Notes under the pieces: model-generated
What the model was told of the DNA's origin: nothing
Seen by the model: the letters and a program-made list of their open reading frames with translations, nothing else
Databases searched by the model: none
Program-made: the position numbers and the translations under genes
Source: Petrosia ficiformis
Taxonomy: Eukaryota > Porifera > Demospongiae > Haplosclerida > Petrosiidae
NCBI GenBank assembly: GCA_947044365.1
Contig: OX345638.1
Location: forward strand, 6,271,201-6,335,200
Reading direction: 5' to 3'
DNA length: 64,000 nt
Part shown: piece after piece, positions 23,029 to 34,973 of the stretch
Layout: each line of letters begins with the position of its first letter
How positions within the stretch are numbered: position 1 is the stretch's first letter

Positions 23029-24344
23029 ATGTGAGAAAGATTCTCCAGAAATGCCTGTAAAGTCTCCTAAAGCTAAAGAGGAGACAGAAGTAGGTGTGGC
23101 CAAGAAAGAAAAAAAGGTGAAAAAGAAAATTCAAAGAGAACCAGAGAGCTCTGGAGGATCAGAACAGGTATGAGGACATTGTCATGTGACTTACGATATC
23201 AGTCATGTGACTGATACTAGCAAGGCAATTCACATTGTAAATGTTAGCTATTATGCTGGTTTGTACAGGAAGCCAAACTTTTACATACAGTTATATATAT
23301 TCATTTTGTATAGGGCTGGGACAAAGGCTGGAAAACAGCCTTCAAAGCTTCGTCAGCAAAAATGAACAAAGGTTTGCACGCATTTTTATCAATGTTGCTC
23401 TTACCTTGATTGGCTATAGAAAGCTTCCAAAACTGGATTATTGCTTTATATTAGTACTAGTGTTGTTCCTGTCACTGTTTCTATCCAGATTAGGCATCAT
23501 TTGACTGAGAAATAAGACAAAACAGGCAGCAACTGAGCCTCAACATTCCTGGAACACACTCACACTGTTAACCACACGTTTAGACTGTAGAAGTGCACAT
23601 GTGCAAACATTAAAATGGGCATGGCAGTGAAACTTAGAAGGTAGAAATTTAGCTTCGAATGTGCAGCAAATGAACAAAGGTTCGAACCTTCGAACCTTTT
23701 TCTCAGCCGTAATTTAGTATAACAATTTTGTTAGCTTACATGTATATGAAATGATGTAACATTACCACGAGTGCATTTATTCATACATTGGATTCATTTA
23801 TCATTATTTCTCTACAGGAAGAATGTACTGAAGAATCTAAAACGTATGTTAATAGAGTTACTATATGGTGACTTTCTATTGACATGTGAACACTATATTA
23901 CAGATGTGAGGAGGGTTCTCCTGTAAAATCTCCTAAAGTTAAAGTTGACACAGAAGTAGATGTGGCCAAGAAAGAAAAAAAGCTGAAAAAGAAAACTAAA
24001 AGAGAACGAGAGACCTCTGGAGGATCAGAACAGGTATGAGAATATTGTCATGTGACTTATAGTATCAGTCATGTGACTGATACTAGCAAGGTAATTCCCT
24101 CTTTGTACAACCAGCCAAAAAACTTAATATGGAATTATTTCTTGTATAACAATTTTTCAAAGCAAGTGTTTAAATAAGATCACTGCATTGTGATGAAGTA
24201 CTGTTTTACAAATAGCTCTTGTGAATGTTAATTTAAATTTTTTTCATTTGTTCATTCATTATTTCTCTACAGGAAGAATGTAGTGAAGAGTCTAAACAGC
24301 ACAAAAAGAAGAAAAAGAAACACAAGAAAGATGATGATGATTAA
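23029..24344 (+). CDS. Lysine-rich protein, last four exons (duplicated exon cassette)
   Basis: Four exons join in phase: 23029-23167 (CEKDSPEMPVKSPKAKEE...SEQ), 23818-23843 (EECTEESK), 23904-24033 (CEEGSPVKSPKVKVDTEV...SEQ) and 24273-24344 (EECSEESKQH, then a lysine run, then DDDD and stop TAA). Exons 1+2 and 3+4 are two copies of one cassette, about 54 codons each, with a conserved SPxKSPK motif and SGGSEQEEC joint. The product end is strongly basic and probably disordered; a nuclear or nucleolar role is possible but not shown. No domain is recognised. Upstream exons are not visible: satellite and the hAT element lie directly 5'. Older broken copies are at 8254 and 11488. Confidence 0.7.
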
Positions 24345-24604
24345 AACTCTTATCTCTATACACTTTGTTATCATCTCCTGAAGACATTGTCTCTTCAATA
24401 TTTTTGTTTTAATTTTTGATTGTCTCTAATTTCAGTATGAATTGTGAATTTCCACAGGTTGGAGCTTCTGGTGTGAGAATAATTATAGCGAGAGATGTTA
24501 CATGATTTGTTTCAAGCAGGACCTTTATATTAGATGGCCGAAAAGCAAAAACTTTTCCATCCACTGTGTGTGACAGTGGAATGTCTTAGTAGTCACTATA
24601 TCAG

Positions 24605-25140
24605 GTGTCACAGGAAATCCAATCCCCCTCATTTTTGAACCAGGCAGAAACTACAGGCCAATCTTGCAATACAGTGGAATCAGGAGCCTATAATGACATT
24701 GGCCAGATGCGCTTAACGCTTTCTGGTCAAATGTCGTGAGCTACTGGTGGAATATATCTAGGTAGTCACTTGTATAGGGCACCTAGCCTTGTATATACCT
24801 AAAAATTGAATGGCGTTATATATTTGTCACAGGAAATCCAAGGCCCCTCATTTTTGAGCCAGGCAGAACGAATCTGCTAGCAGGCCAATATTTTACACTT
24901 CTCTATGATGCAATACAGTGGAATCAGGAGCCCATATGACAACGTTAACCAGATACTCTTGCACTTTCTGGTCAAACGACATTATGGGCTCCTGGTGGAA
25001 TATATGTATATCTTGGTAGTCACTTGTATAGGGCACCTAGCTACTAGCCTTGTATATACCAAAATAATGGCATGTGTCACAGGAAATCCAATGCCCCTAA
25101 TTTTTGATCCTGGCAGAATGAATCCCCTAGCATGCCTATC
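24605..25140. repeat. Tandem duplication of a 225-250 bp unit
   Basis: Two full copies and one partial begin at about 24605, 24830 and 25075, each with tgtcacaggaaatccaa, then cctcatttttga and ccaggcagaa. Later parts share caatacagtggaatcaggag and tagtcacttgtatagggcac. Inside each unit, ggaatcaggagcc and ggctcctggtgg form an inverted pair. It has no coding capacity that is shared between copies. Confidence 0.8.
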
Positions 25141-25296
25141 TTTTACACTTCCCCATGAGCATAATAATTATTATAATTGTTTTAAAATTTCAAGAAAGAA
25201 TTTGCCATAATATATAAATAATAATTATCTGACTGATGCAGAAATTTGGCAATAATGAGGTGTGCATGCATACAATTATGAAGTGTATTATAATAA

Positions 25297-25590
25297 TTAT
25301 TGCTCATATGCATGGTTATTAATGTATTTACATCTCTTCAGCACTTTCTTGTCATCCTTAAAATCTTCTTCAAAATAAACAGAATATTCTATAGCTAACT
25401 CTTTAGCCTTTGCACAGTTCCTCAACAATGCAAAAGGAAGAATAAATTCTTTCCAAGTCCGTTGCTCCTTTATCTGTTTCCACTTCCTGAGTGTTGCTAT
25501 TTTTTGGTTTTCCAAATTGTCATGATTTTCTTCATCAATCTCATCACAATCTTCTAAAGTAAGTTTAAGATGTATACAGAATGATTGCAC
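25297..25590 (-). CDS. Death-fold exon
   Basis: The minus strand reads LKLTLEDCDEIDEENHDNLE, then RKWKQIKEQRTWKEFILPFALLRNCAKAKELA, and stops at 25297. The pattern of a short acidic region after LTLEDCDEID, W at helix 5 and A-x-x-LA at helix 6 fits a Death domain, here a C-terminal exon. The 5' border is not clear, as the frame before HLKLTLED lacks a clean acceptor, and no upstream exon was identified. It faces the AIG1 gene head to head at about 100 bp from its start codon. Confidence 0.5.
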   Translation of the reverse strand: MQSFCIHLKLTLEDCDEIDEENHDNLENQKIATLRKWKQIKEQRTWKEFILPFALLRNCAKAKELAIEYSVYFEEDFKDDKKVLKRCKYINNHAYEQ

Positions 25591-25688
25591 TTGTGCTACA
25601 CCATGTAAATGTCAGTTGAATCTGTGATGCTGAGCCACACCTCACAGATTATATGCTTGTTGAGGTGGGTGTGGTTATAAAAATTTCG

Positions 25689-26756
25689 ATGGCTACTTCA
25701 TCGGCATCAATTCGTGTGGAAGAGGACGAGGAAGATGAAGAGGTAAGATGAGCAAACGAAAATCACTACCTCAATAATAATTGTATTACTCACCTCACTT
25801 GCAGATATTCCGTAGCCTTCAATCAGTTCCAATCGATTCAATAAACATACTAGTGACGGGAAAGACAGGAACTGGAAAATCATCCTTGGTAAATGCAGTT
25901 ATCGGAAGTAGTACGGATGGTGCTCAAGAAGGAAAAGATCTAGGAGGTACAACAAAAGTAGTGACTGGTTATAGTGCGACAATAGGTGGTGTACAGTTTA
26001 AAATATGGGATGCTCCTGGGATTCAAGATGCCAAACATGATGACGAAGAAATTCTGGACATAATTCGAAAGTCCTTAAGTGAAAGTGATGTTTCTTCGGT
26101 GCATCTTGTTTTGTACTGCATTCGTATGGATCAAGATCGTATAGATAGAGCAGAAATAAATGGCATTAATCTATTATGTCGATTGTTTAATAAAGAGATT
26201 TGGAATCACTCAGTTTTTGCCCTTACATTTGCAAATCGTGTTTTACCTCCACCTGAAAAGGACAATGATGATGATGCTGCTGAGCAGTGGTTTGAAGACC
26301 GAATAAAAGAGTTTGAGAACCGGATTCATGAAACTTTAGTAGAGAGTGGTGTGTCAAAAGATATTGCAAAAAAAGTAAAAGCTCTTCCAACAGGTTACCA
26401 CAAACGCACTAGACGAATACAAGAGCCAAAGAAAATCATTGGTAAACAAGATTGGCTGAGTCCATTCTGGTGTTCATGTGCAGAGCACTTGAAAGAGGAA
26501 GCTCTAGTATCACTGTTCATTTCACAAACACCTCGCATTAATACTACACAAGATTTAGTAGAAGATACAAGTCCTAAAGAAGAAAATGATCCAGTAAGTC
26601 TTAATTCTAAATTGACATTAAATTTTATTTTATTGTCATTTGTAGTTGCCACTAAATATTCCTGAACAGCATACATTGTGGCAGAAGATAAAAAATAAAA
26701 GTTATAGAGTTTGGCTCTGGTTGATATCGAAGATATTTCATCGTAATGATACATAA
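25689..26756 (+). CDS. AIG1/GIMAP-type GTPase, gene 1 (three exons, 317 aa)
   Basis: Exon 1 (25689-25742) encodes 18 acidic residues (MATSSASIRVEEDEED). Exon 2 (25805-26593) holds the GTPase: G1 GKTGTGKSS (37-45), G2 around GGTT (66-68), G3 WDAPG (86-90), the family motif ALTFANRVLPP in place of the usual G4, and KEFENRI. Exon 3 (26646-26756) encodes a short tail, LPLNIPEQHTLWQKIKNKS, then YRVWLWLISKIF and stop; its Trp and hydrophobic residues suggest membrane contact. All joins are phase 0 with gtaaga/gcag and gtaagt/gtag borders. AIG1 proteins bind GTP, often assemble on membranes, and act in immune responses in plants, molluscs, corals and vertebrates. The role here is inferred from the family. 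Confidence 0.88.
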
Positions 26757-26869
26757 CATGTGTGTGATAACAACAAATACATCTAGTATTATTAATATTC
26801 AATTATGCTTTTTGGTATATATTTAATAAGGTTTTTTTACATTTTCACTGAGAATAACAAAAATTATAC

Positions 26870-27880
26870 TTTTGTGATTTAATAATTTACATTATGTATG
26901 AAGTGACATACACTGTGAAAAGTAATAGGTTATTAAAATCTTCAGTTTGTTACAGTAGTTTCAATGCAATTATATTTTCCTCCATACGAATTTTTTTTTC
27001 CTGCATGCTTGCTAATATCAAGACCTACATTGTATATTGACTAATAACTAATATAAAGTACATGTCATAACAATGCATATGGTAACAGACACAATGTAGC
27101 TATATACATAGCATAGTATTATATAGGTACAACCTATGGTGTATTATTTGTGAAAACAAGAGATGTTACTAGCTCATTCCAGAGTAATTAAATATGCACA
27201 TGAATTTGTACTTATAATAGCAAACATGTGATATACTCCACAGACATTTGAAAAGTCAGCACAATGGGATGTAATGGGATTTACATGTTTAAAGTACATG
27301 TACATTGTATTGCTTTTGTTACACTGTAAAAATTAGTGGGTTAGTATAACCCTCATTTGGTTAAATGAGTTTCAATGCAATATTACTTCTAAGGTATAAT
27401 TATCGTATTCAATTATCTGTGGAGAACAGACATTATTTGTTTACATACATATTCCTGTACTTATAACGAATAATAGAAAACAAATAACAGATGACAAATA
27501 ACAAACAACAAATAACAAATAGCATAGTATTATATAGGTACAACCTGTGGTGTATTATTAGTATCCCAATTCCAACATCTGCGAAAACAACGCATGTTAC
27601 CAGCTCATTTCAGAGTAATTAATTAACATAAATATGTACATGAACTTGTATTTATAATAGCAAATAATGTGATGTACTCCACAGATATTTGAAAAGTCAG
27701 CACATGTATGTACCATTCTTTATTATGGCATGTACTTTATATACTAGTCAATATAGATCAAAATGAAAACATTACCTAGCTAGACAAGAAAGCAGCATTG
27801 ATTTATATAGTCTCATCAGGAATTGAAACTCATGTAACCAAATGAAAGTTAAAATAACCCATTCATTTTTACACAATTTC
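26870..27880. repeat. 3' flank shared by the two AIG1 genes, copy 1
   Basis: Long stretches recur at 30700-31330, for example gtttcaatgcaattatattt, agcatagtattatatagg, ctcatttcagagtaatta, ttgaaaagtcagcacatgta and attacctagctagacaagaa. Within this copy, 27110-27240 and 27520-27690 also repeat each other. The segment was duplicated together with the genes. No exon is supported; the frame at 27842-28042 is not conserved in the other copy. Confidence 0.75.
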
Positions 27881-28711
27881 ACTGTGATAATTCACAATAT
27901 CACCATGCATGTGCATGAGTATAACATAAACATAGTAAATCCCTATAGACATCAACCACTTAAGGCTATGCATGCCATAACTGTCAACCTACAATTTAAT
28001 TGCGCTAAGTGCAAAGGAGGTAGCTATATAAATTGTATGTAAGGCAGCTTTTCATTCTTCCAGACAATAGTCTAGTCTATGTGAAGAACATTGAGTATGG
28101 CTGGGGACAAGACTACATCCACACAGTTAATTAATTAAATTAAGTTTTAGTGACAACACATTCCAAATGTCACTTACTTGAAATTTTTGTTGGATCATTA
28201 TATATGCATGTGCACACGATCAGTCCGGGGTTGCCAGATTGTGAATGGAATTGATAGATTTGATCTTGTAAATATATGATATCTGTGTGTAAACCACATG
28301 TTGTATATATCTATAAGTCATAGATTCAACATGAATGAATAAAAAGTTTTTTTTGCAGGGGGGGCATGTCATTTGTTACCATGTACTCTGCTGACAAGAA
28401 ACTATCTTTTTACTGCATTTATGTTATAATGTGATAACATATTACTTATATTATGTAAGGGCAATTCACTCTAAGGATGTCACTCAACAATGATCCCAAC
28501 TATAAACAAATTAATGACAATGTTTCAAATGTATGGATTTGATAATGTCTCATGCAGTTTCTTTCATTAGCATACCTGGTCTCTGATCCAAATATTGTTC
28601 TTCACTCACTCTATATCTACATCAAAGTTTAGTGGTTTAGTTTTAAGCAATGCCCGCAGCATGATTATTCACAGTTAATTTAAAGGCGGAGCTTGCTTTG
28701 CTCGAGGCGTA

Positions 28712-29558
28712 ATGGCAGAGCTGCAAGAAATGAAGGTATATATATATCATTATTTGTAAGTGTTTCAGTCAAATCATTTTGTATAATACTAGGAAGAAAA
28801 GCCAGTTCATATTCTAGTGATCGGAAAGACCAGAGTAGGAAAATCAGCGTTAATAAATGCTTATGCGGCTACTCAGGATGATGATGCTAGGAATATGGTT
28901 GCAATAGAAGGAAAGAATACAACAGATATATCTAGAACGGTAGAAAGTAGGGAATTAAAGTTCGGCAATACAAAATTCATTATCTGGGAAGCTCCTGGTC
29001 TTCAAGACTTCACGGAGAGTGATTCAGCTGTCACTGATAGGCTCAAGAGCACTCTGAAAGGGAGTAAATGTAGCTATATAAATCTGGTTATTTACTGTAC
29101 ACCTATGAATAGAGAGCGATTTGAACAGTCTGAAGTGAATGCTATTAACCACATAACAAAGGCTTTTGGTAATACGATCTGGAGAAATGCTGTGTTTGCA
29201 TTAACATATGCTAATCGTGTTTTACCTCCAGCAGAATGTGACACAGATGATAAGGAAAAGGAATGGTTTCAATCTCGAATTAAAGAGTTTGAAAATGTCA
29301 TTACAAGAATATTAGCGGATAGTTTTGATGGAGTTGACCTGGTACCTGACGTATGTGTTTTTCCAGCTGGTTATCATACAGCTACCCGTAGAATACAAAA
29401 TCCGTATGGCTTCTATTGCATAGAAAATTGGTTTTCACAATTTGACAAGCTCACTAAACGAGTAATCAAAAGCAGTCCATTTTTGGTTGAGGATGCTGAA
29501 AAGTGTCATGTAGAGAGACAGAAATCAATTTTGGATGACAACAATCCAAATCATCAAG
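28712..29558 (+). CDS. AIG1/GIMAP-type GTPase, gene 2 (exons 1-2)
   Basis: Exon 1 (28712-28735) encodes MAELQEMK, exon 2 (28793-29558) the GTPase: G1 GKTRVGKSA (19-27), then IIWEAPGLQDF where G3 has Glu in place of the usual Asp, and FALTYANRVLPPAECD as in gene 1. The end of exon 2 is CATCAAG/gtaatt, phase 1, unlike phase 0 in gene 1, so the tails are not equivalent. Two in-phase continuations are possible: a small exon at about 30668-30711 that ends in TAA, or the 2-kb repeat exon at 34974-36961. Identity with gene 1 is moderate across the whole domain, pointing to an old tandem duplication. Likely a GTP-binding, perhaps membrane-associated, immune-type protein. Confidence 0.82.
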
Positions 29559-29719
29559 GTAATTATAAGTCATTAGAGTGTAGAAGGAACATTTGGTAGT
29601 TGTTATCAAAAACAGTCAATGTAAAAACTGAATGTATATGTGAGATATGAATAACAAATTACCATTTCATGAAATGAGCCCACAATAATGTGTTGCAACA
29701 AAAGTCCATTTCTTTAGAA

Positions 29720-32160
29720 AAGGTATGAAACTCTTGGTGAATGGTTGATAATGAGTAACTGTAGGTTATTATAAACTCCTGAGAATATCAGTGCAAAACC
29801 AATTCAGTTATTTTTGTTGATTCATGTAATGTGGTTATTTCAATACAGTAAACATCCAGAGTATGAAACAGTTATAGTACAACTCCCACTATAAATTATT
29901 TACATACAGAACTGATATCATGCCTAACTTAATTAAGTGTTTGTAGTATATACTCTTGCTACTTTATGCATGTTCTTATAGTGGGATGTTATGTGTTGAT
30001 TGTGTTCATTGTCTTATGTAAATAAATAGTGGGAGAATTACTGACATGTGATTACTGTGGAATCCTGACTTACAAAGCTACCGGATATCATACAGGTCTT
30101 CTTGCATTATCAATTTACATAGCCATAGAATAACAACATTCTAATGCTAATAAGAGCTAAGAATACAAACTAGCCTGACTTACTCTGTGACACCACAATT
30201 CAGCAATTAATTGTGTGATTGTGATGTCATGCTAAATTTCAAAAATTGAGGTAACCAATTGAAATATATAACCAAATAATTGGCTGAAATAATTATTATA
30301 ATTATTATAATAATAATTATAACCAACCTTTTTTTGTAATTTAAACTTTTTTCCTGATTTACAAGTATTGTATAGTTCTTTTGATTTTGATGTATACTGA
30401 CTTGTCTAAATTAGCTATAATAAACCATGAAAACAAAAACAATGCATTATACTTTAAGCATACTTAGTATTTAAATTCCAATATAGTATATACATGTATA
30501 ATTGGGTATACAAATTACTACTCGTATATATAATTATATATATATATATATATATGTGTGTTTACATCACTGTTCTCGGATTATATAACAATGTTTCTTT
30601 GACAAATCGAATACACTCAGATACACAAATTTACAAAACTCATGATGATTTATATACAAAACAGGACGGAATATTGTAGAAGGAGAAGCACATGTGCACT
30701 GTAAAAGGTAATAGGTTGCTTACAGGAGTTTCAATGCAATTATATTTTCCTCCATGCTGATTTATTTTTCCTGCTAGCAAATATTTACAAGCAGGAGCTC
30801 ATAAACTGCTGTTACAAGTCATGTACATGAATTTGAACTTATAATAGCGAACATGTGATATGCTCCACAGATATTTGAAAAGTTAGCACATGTATGTAAT
30901 TATGGGATTTACATGTTTAAAGTACATGTACATTGTATTGCTTTTGTTAATTAATACAATGTAGCTATATATATATATACATAGCATAGTATTATATAGG
31001 TACTACTTGTCAATTCCAACATCTGTGAAAACAACAGATGTTGCTAGCTCATTCCAGAGTAATTAATTGATATAAATATGTACATGAAGTTGTACTTATA
31101 TAATAGCAAATAACATGTGATGTACTCCACAGATATTTGAAAAGTCAGCACATGTATGTACCATTCTTTATTATGGCATGTACTTTATGTACTAGTCAAT
31201 ACAGATCAAAATGAAAAGAAATAAATTACTACTTGTAAACATTACCTAGCTAGACAAGAAAGCAACATTGATTTAAATAGTCTCAGGAGAAATGTAACCA
31301 AATGAGAGTTAAAATAGCCCATTCATTACCCTCACTGCAAAGCGTAGGCAAGGAAGGGTATGGTAATCATATTGTGTGTCTGTCTATCTGTCTGTCTGTG
31401 TGTTCGCAAACTTTTGGGAAAACTACGAATATTGGTGGCTCCAACAAGCTACTGGCAGACTTCAAATTATACGAGGATCAAAAATAACAAGAGGCTTTTG
31501 CTAATAACCTTTCAGTTATCATTTATCACAATTTTGTATAACTCACGGTTACTGTTTCCAGACTTGAAGAGAACACTTTTGGGGGCATTTGGACACATCC
31601 AAACATAACTACTCCTGTATCATGACTATCGCTAGCAAAGCACTACATAAAAGCCAAAAACATTTGGGTAGTGGTTGCCTATTTCAAATTTTGAAGTCAT
31701 GTGCTGTGCACGTAATTCGAACGTCAGCAGTTTTGAGGACTTCTCTTTGTAGAACATTTCACAACACACATTGAGGATCTTTCTTTCTTCTTTGCGATAA
31801 AACAGAGACTAAAATTTAAGACATATAGTATAGACAAGGAAGTGACTAGTACAGTCATACTAAAATCTTTCAGTTATAAAGTAATAAGTACTGCATGACA
31901 TGTTAATTATATAACTATTATAATACTATTATACAAACTAACATGCCACTACAATTTTATGTTTTATACACATAAACTAATCCATCTGAAGTAAATGTTT
32001 TCATTATTATATGACCATACAAACAAGCAATGATACATAATTATTATAATCTTTTGGCATATTATATTTAGAAAAAATTATAGTTTGTAACTTTGTATTA
32101 CTTTGCCACATAGGCAAGGGTCCTGTCCCAACACTCGTTTTTACATTGTATCTTGAACAG
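29720..32160. other. Non-coding: repeats between AIG1 gene 2 and the retroelement relic
   Basis: It contains a small TA run (30530-30556), the second copy of the AIG1 3' flank (30700-31330) and, at 31330-31790, a dispersed repeat with tctgtctatctgtctgtctg near its start. A weak candidate terminal exon for AIG1 gene 2 is at 30668-30711 (acceptor caaaacag). No other exon is supported. Confidence 0.5.
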
Positions 32161-32164
32161 GCCT

Positions 32165-33990
32165 AAACTAAAAAGGAAGTGATATTATAATTATCAAATA
32201 ACCAACAAATTCAATTGGCCAAGAATTTATTAGGTCTTTCGCCAGAAATGATAAGAACAAGTGTCCTGGGGTCAACGCTTCAATACAATCATCATCAGAA
32301 GGCAGTACTACCAATAGTTGGCTATGGAGACAGGCCTCAATTTGAGTCAGAAAGGTACATACTTCCTGAAAGGTTAACTTCACATTTAGAGTGACCTTCT
32401 TGAGATGAGTTTTGAGAACTTTCTTGGCTGTTTCCCACAAACAGCTAAATTTGTGGGGGGTGCTCGGAAAAAAAACTCCAATCGATTTTCTGTGACAAAC
32501 AAAATTCAGACACTTTCTTAGCATTCTTCTGTTCACTAAGGAATTGCACAAGCTCCTTTAGTCCTCTATTACCAACAAAATTAGTGCCATGATCGCTCAA
32601 TATATGCGATGGTTTACCACGGCGAATCACCTTAAACAAGCGATAAATGCTTCATTAGTTAAATTCCACACTAACTCAATGTGAATGGCCTTTACTGTCT
32701 ACGTAACGAACACACAAATATATGTTTTTACAATGGTGGGTTTACGTATGTAACCATACTTCACATGCATTGGACTAGTGTAATTAATTCCCACTTTCTC
32801 AAATATCATGCCTGGTGTTACTTGCTCAATCGGAGGTTGAACCATAATTTGAGGCTGAGGTCTAGCCGAGTATCGGTTGCAAGACACACATGCTTGGATC
32901 ACGTCACGAATGACCTTCTTGCCACCAAACGATATGGAACTTGATGCCGATGGACGATGCTAACATAGTCGGCCTTACATGTAACAGACATAAATGCTCT
33001 GCCCTTACAATCATCTTGGTAATTACCATTGAGTATAATTTGGTGAAGTTGTTCGTATGGGAGATTAGAATCACCAATCCTCCCACTGAGGCATAAAAAT
33101 GGATGTAAAGTAATCAAACAACTCCTTTTGTGTAGAGTTTTGTTCCTCTTAATCAAGTCGATTTCTTTGGCAAAGCGTGTCTCTTGTACCCAGCCTCATG
33201 CAGTATTTGTCAGCTAATTCCAATTTCTTGACTTGTTAACTTGTTGGGTGTCACTCTTGGCATGTCGACAGTTGTTAACAAATCTGAGAATTCATGTTGT
33301 GATTCTCTTCAAGTGGTGGAAATCACTATAATGATTCAATGGTTCAGAGAAGTGTACATTGTTCATGAAAGTAATATCCCTCAGTTCTTAAGGAAGAACA
33401 CGAGGAGTGTAGTGTTGTTTTACCTAACTATAACTATAACTAAAAGTCTAAAGGCTTCATGACTTTTAGTTAACTAAACTACAACTAAATTACAAGTCTA
33501 CTGTAATAACTATAACTAACTAAAATGAAAATTGACCAATAATGGACACTTTTAGTTATTTAACTAAAAACTAAAACCCTTTTAATAAGCCTAATTAGTC
33601 AATTAAACTATAACTAAACTAAAAGTTTGAAAAACTAGTTGTACTATAACTACTAAAAGTAGTCATTATTGTCAAACTAAAACAGCACTAGAGGATGAAT
33701 AACTTAGGCCATTCTGACATCTTTCGGTAACCAACATGGACCAGTCAACCAGAAATCATGACTAACAAATTCGAAGGGAAGCAACCCCTGTGACGCACAA
33801 TCAACTCGAATATCTCCACCATCAACATGATTCCATTGGTCAGGAGGTATATGATAAAGGATGTGAGAAACTCGATTTCCCACGAAAGCCTTGAACCTTC
33901 TCGGATTACCATTTAACCAATCAATCACGATCGTACTATTGGACCAAGCATATGTGTCACAAATTGGGATATGGAACACTTCCTTCACAT
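32165..33990 (-). pseudogene. BEL/Pao-type LTR retrotransposon relic (RNase H to integrase)
   Basis: On the minus strand the order is: RNase H-side region (33988-33704, with STIVIDWLNGNPRRF and DCASQGLLP), integrase zinc-binding region (about 33156-32700, with CVSCNRYSA), and catalytic region (32639-32445, SDHGTNF) with further 3' sequence to 32168. The pieces lie in different frames with stops between, so it is inactive. No LTRs, gag, or reverse transcriptase are seen. It lies between AIG1 gene 2 and the repeat exon and could explain the long distance between them. Confidence 0.8.
33405..33690. repeat. ttagttaactaaaac dispersed repeat, copy 2
   Basis: It shares taatggacacttttagtt and cccttttaataagcctaa with 16895-17075 and is rich in taactataacta and its inverse. 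It separates two pieces of the BEL/Pao relic and may have inserted into it. Confidence 0.6.
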
Positions 33991-34146
33991 GAGATAATAA
34001 ACCAGCTAACAGATATGTTTCACATAGTTCTAACCCAGGAATAGTGAGTCATGTAATGGGAACAACCTTCATCTTTGAGGTGATCAGGGATATATAGATA
34101 TTACCCGAGGTGTCTTCAAATCTGAATTATGTGACAGCCGAGTAGG

Positions 34147-34326
34147 TTGTCATGCCACAAACACGTTATCGACCACTCACGAGCGCTGTATGCCAAATTT
34201 TGTGCTGTGATGTCAAAAGCGCTTCAAGGGCTGCAAAGTGCATTCCAGAACGCTGGTGACGTCACAGCACAATATTTGGCATACAGTGCTCATGAGTGGT
34301 CAATAACGTGTCTGTGGCATGACAAC
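34147..34326. mobile_element. 180-bp palindromic MITE
   Basis: GTTGTCATGCCACAAACACG at the left pairs with the inverse of CGTGTCTGTGGCATGACAAC at the right; the arms extend inward through gaccactcacgagcgctgta and tttggcatacag, some 75 bp each. No coding content. Target duplication is not evident. Confidence 0.75.
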
Positions 34327-34607
34327 TGTTGCCAATCTAAATAAATCACTAATAATTTTGCTGTGATGCAATATTATCATGTCTAAAACACTGGACAATG
34401 CCTTTGAAGTTTTATGGTATCATGTCACAAGACTAAATATTTTTTGGGTTTGATTAGACATGTGATGAATGAGTATATAATCAACTGAGTTTTGTATTAT
34501 ACACTTGTAAACAAGATAATGTCTACCTATTTCAAAAAACTTATTTGATTACATGTATTCACAAGTGGGTGTCTAGTTGATTATTCATATTGCAACATCC
34601 ATACATA

Positions 34608-34853
34608 TAAAAAGCATGTGAACAAGGTTGGGAGGTTAATATAGGACCTAAAATTAAACATACTACTTCCACATAACCCTAATAAATACAGCTCTTTGTA
34701 TTTTGCTTTAAAGCAGTGTAAGTACTTACGTAGGGTTATATGGTAGTGTTTTGTTTAATTTTAGGTCCTGCGTTAGCGTCCCAACCTTGTTCGCATGATT
34801 TTGAGTTTTGACGTCCCTACATCTTCCTTCATTTTTATTGATTTATTATTCTT
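34608..34853. mobile_element. Foldback family F, copy 1
   Basis: The element is a near-perfect hairpin: aaaaagcatgtgaacaaggt, gggaggttaatataggacct and ccacataaccctaataaata are followed after a short loop by their inverses. The right end reads atttattattcttg. Related copies lie at 37936, 41828, 42178 and 45348. Confidence 0.8.
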
Positions 34854-34973
34854 GTATATAATTATGTAAGTACGGAACTGTTATTTATTATAATTTATCT
34901 GCTTTGAAGTATAGGTACAGATAGATACACTATAATATTAATGATTTTACAGTAATCTACTCTATTATTTTAG

